Of a stretch of DNA of 64,000 nt, positions 61,660-64,000 are shown in pieces. The stretch lies in NCBI GenBank assembly GCA_022828595.1, contig JAKGHH010000007.1, positions 34,968,356 through 35,032,355 of the forward strand, written 5' to 3'. The number at the start of each line of letters is the position of its first letter. Position 1 is the stretch's first letter. Below the pieces are notes generated by a model. It ran no database searches, was not told the origin of the DNA, and saw only the letters and a program-made list of their open reading frames with translations. The position numbers and the translations under genes were made by a program. The stretch comes from Nelumbo lutea. Lineage: Eukaryota > Streptophyta > Magnoliopsida > Proteales > Nelumbonaceae.

Positions 61660-63390
61660 AGAAATTCCAAATGAAAAGAGGGTATTTATAAGTGGACACT
61701 TAAATAGACATGTTGGAAAAAGAAGTGCATGGCATGATATATGCATGGAGGATTTGGGTTTAGGGAGAGGAACGAAATAGGAATACAATCCTAGAATTTA
61801 AAGTAGCTTTTGACATGGAAATTGTAAACACATTTTTCCAAAAGAAGGATGAATACTTAATACAATTTAAAAGTGGATCAAATTTAAATGAAATTAAATA
61901 GATATTTTTCTTACTAGGAGAATAAAGTGAATGATGTTTAAGGATTTCAAAGTTATCACAAGGGCAAGCTTAACCATACAACATAGATTAGTGGTGGTAG
62001 ATGTGTGCATTAGTCAATTAAAGAGAAATAGGGGCACAATAAGTGTCGGAAAGTTAGGTGGGAGAATCTAAAAAGAGAAAAATTAACACAATTTAGAGAT
62101 AGGTTCATAATAAACAGAAAATGGGATTTAGATGAAAAGACTAATGATATATGGCTTAAAATGGAAAATTGTATAAAAAAGGTAGCAAAGGATGTTTTAG
62201 AAAGATTTAGAAGGAAATGAAAAAGTGTTAAAAAATTGGTGGTGGAATGAAGATGAGTTCGGATTCGGTCCTCATAGAACCGTTCTTACATTGTGCTCAC
62301 AGTCTTTTACAACCGTGCATTGGGAATACATCTCCATAGTTGTATGTTTATTTTCATGGGAAAATATTATGCACAGTTGCAAGGGACTGTGCGAACGTTG
62401 TGAGTACCAAATCCAATTTCAATGAAGATGTTCAAAATATAATTAGATTAAAAAGAGTAAGTTATAAAGATTGACAAACATTTAAAAATAAGGAAATTTT
62501 GGGAAAATGTCGAACCTCACGAGAGGAAGTTAAAGAGAATGTAAGTGAACTTAGATTTAAGACATACAATGAGCACTAGGTTAAAAAAAACTAGACACTA
62601 AAGGAAAAAAAAGATAAAAACTAGTAAAAATGAGAGAAAGGATAGGTAAAGATTTAAACCATATTGTGTATTAAAGGGGAAGATAAAATAAGTCTTAGTA
62701 AAAGACGAGGAAATCAAGGAAATATAGAAAAACAATTTGCAAAATTATTAAATAAACATGTAAAGGGCATTTGTAGAGGAGATATTAGTTGTAGTAATTA
62801 CTAATGGTGTTAGAAATAACATGTACCTTTGTAAATTACTAAAGTGAAAAGGTGCTAAATAAGATAAAGAAGGAAAAGACATTAGAACTAAATCGTATTC
62901 TAATAGATGAATGGAAAGGTATGGGAGGGGGAGGTTTATTATGACTAATTAAGGTATTTAATAGGATTGAAGAAAGAGCATGGTGCTAATATTAAAGAAC
63001 AAAGGTGATATATAAAATTGTAATAACTATTGGGGGGGGGGGTTTAAACTTATGAGCTACACTACGAAATTTTGTGAGAGAATAATTGAGCAAAGGTTAT
63101 GCCATGAAACAAATATATTAGAAAACCATTTTGGGTTTATGCCAACGAGATCAACCATGGAAGCTATTTATATTTTGAGACAATTGATAGAAAAGCTTAG
63201 AGAGAAGAAGAGAGATCTCCATATGGTTCTTATTGATCTAGAGAAAGCATATGATATGGTCACTAGAGAAATAATTTGATGAGCCTTAGAAAAGAAAGGA
63301 TTTCCTAATAGGTATATAGATCTAATTAAGGATATGTATGAGGCTGCAATAACCAATGTTAGAACTAGTAATTGGAAAATCATATAGGAC
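61660..63390 (+). mobile_element. Decayed RTE-like LINE (endonuclease and reverse transcriptase remnants)
   Basis: The left part reads LNGHVGKRSAWHD and LGLGRGTK in a frame broken by stops, like the endonuclease of plant RTE-type LINEs. Further right, TKFCERIIEQRL, HFGFMPTRSTMEAIYILRQL and DLHMVLIDLEKAYDMV are core reverse transcriptase motifs. These are followed, after a stop, by ALEKKGFPNRYIDLIKDMYE. Frames are interrupted and the C-terminal catalytic part is missing. A MITE is inserted at 62252-62420. Confidence 0.85.
62252..62420. mobile_element. MITE inserted in the LINE
   Basis: The left arm TTCGGATTCGGTCCTCATAG, AACCGTTCTTACA and ACAACCGTGCATTGGG mirror the right arm TATGCACAGTTGCAAGGGAC, TGTGCGAACGTTGTGAG and TACCAAATCCAA. 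Sharing of ACCGTGCATTGGGAATAC ties it to the hairpin family near 488-643 and 43560-43765. Confidence 0.75.
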
Positions 63391-64000
63391 CAGTTCGTTA
63401 GATTGATTGAGTCATGACCTAGGACCTTGGCTGGTTTAGTCTTACCCCAATAACCACTTTCACTAAAAAACCGATGAAAACCAACTGATTAACCAGTTTA
63501 ATTGGAAAACCAATGAAACAGTCTTGGTTTTATGAAACGCCTGGATCTTTAATCAATTGAAATTTTAAAATGTGTTTAATAAGATTTGAACCCATGACCT
63601 CTTATCTTCATATATTGTTTAATTAATGACTCTTTGTTGTACATATTACTTTATTATGCATGTATTTTAAAGAAAATATAAATTAAGAAACTTGAACTCT
63701 AGTTATTTGCTTTACAAATTAAAGAACTTACCATCCATACACCATATTTAAGTATATTAAAGTTATAATATATATTAAATATAGTATTTATTTGACCTAT
63801 ATATATCATCATAGTTTGACCTTGGTTGAACCTCTCCCTTCTCTAGGTCTATGACCGGTTTGGTTCTCAAAACATTGGTTGGAATACTTGTGGGAGAGAC
63901 ATCAAATTTTGCAATTATGATGGATCTTCGCAAAAAATTAGCACTTACCCTTATTTATTTCCACAAGGGCTAGAATATTGATATGCCCAATACCTAAAGT

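Larger units (their letters stand above)
60649..64000. other. Right end of window: probable IQD intron or 5' flank with transposon remains
   Basis: No IQD exon was recognised on the minus strand. 61660-63390 is a decayed LINE. 61090-61320 has an open reading frame without recognisable relatives. Beyond 63400 is AT-rich DNA plus a TTGAACCCATGACCTC segment of a kind common in plant repeats. Confidence 0.5.

Noticed and set aside
1..64000. CRISPR arrays, bacterial operons, riboswitches, rRNA genes
   Set aside because: None seen. The window is plant nuclear DNA, and the regular repeat at 25430-26275 is a minisatellite, not a spaced repeat array.

Overview
This is nuclear DNA from a flowering plant. 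It has widely spaced genes with GT/AG introns, plastid and chromatin proteins of plant type, and long AT-rich stretches filled with plant transposons (Helitron-like units, Ty1/copia LTRs, Mutator-like and hAT-like MITEs, an RTE-like LINE). The species cannot be told from the sequence alone.

Four protein-coding genes can be supported. From left to right they are: (1) a complete four-exon short-chain dehydrogenase/reductase of the neomenthol dehydrogenase / salutaridine reductase / carbonyl reductase group (2523-5873, +, 303 aa); (2) a complete three-exon plastid acyl-ACP desaturase (23247-34368, +, 395 aa) whose first intron of 9.85 kb is packed with repeats; (3) a complete eleven-exon FASCIATA1 gene, the large subunit of chromatin assembly factor CAF-1 (42816-35769, -, 820 aa), with a predicted 5'-UTR intron and an E2F-type site upstream; (4) the last three exons of an IQD-type calmodulin-binding protein (60648-57815, -), whose 5' exons were not found. 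The three complete models were read by hand. In each one the exon lengths add up to an exact multiple of three and the splice sites are canonical. The genes share no pathway and look like ordinary unlinked neighbours. The desaturase and FAS1 are convergent, about 1.4 kb apart.

The rest is mobile DNA. 8425-11730 and 13015-18778 are two direct copies of one block made of Helitron-like units. A Ty1/copia solo LTR with a recognisable 5-bp target duplication sits only in the second copy, so it came after the block duplicated. The same LTR family recurs at 52754-54688, attached to an RNase H remnant. At 19130-20523 broken pieces of two unrelated genes (a flotillin-like protein and an EF-hand mitochondrial SCaMC/APC carrier) lie just upstream of a Helitron-type 3' terminus at 20881, which suggests gene capture. 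An array of about 82 bp units fills part of the desaturase intron. At least seven copies of a roughly 290-bp repeat and about a dozen palindromic MITEs are scattered through the window. The right end carries a decayed LINE with a younger MITE inside it.

The most notable observations are the Helitron gene-capture candidate; the desaturase, whose substrate-pocket positions differ from the classical delta-9 stearoyl enzyme although all six iron ligands are kept; the E2F site on FAS1; and the MITE whose target duplication almost touches the core promoter of the reductase gene.
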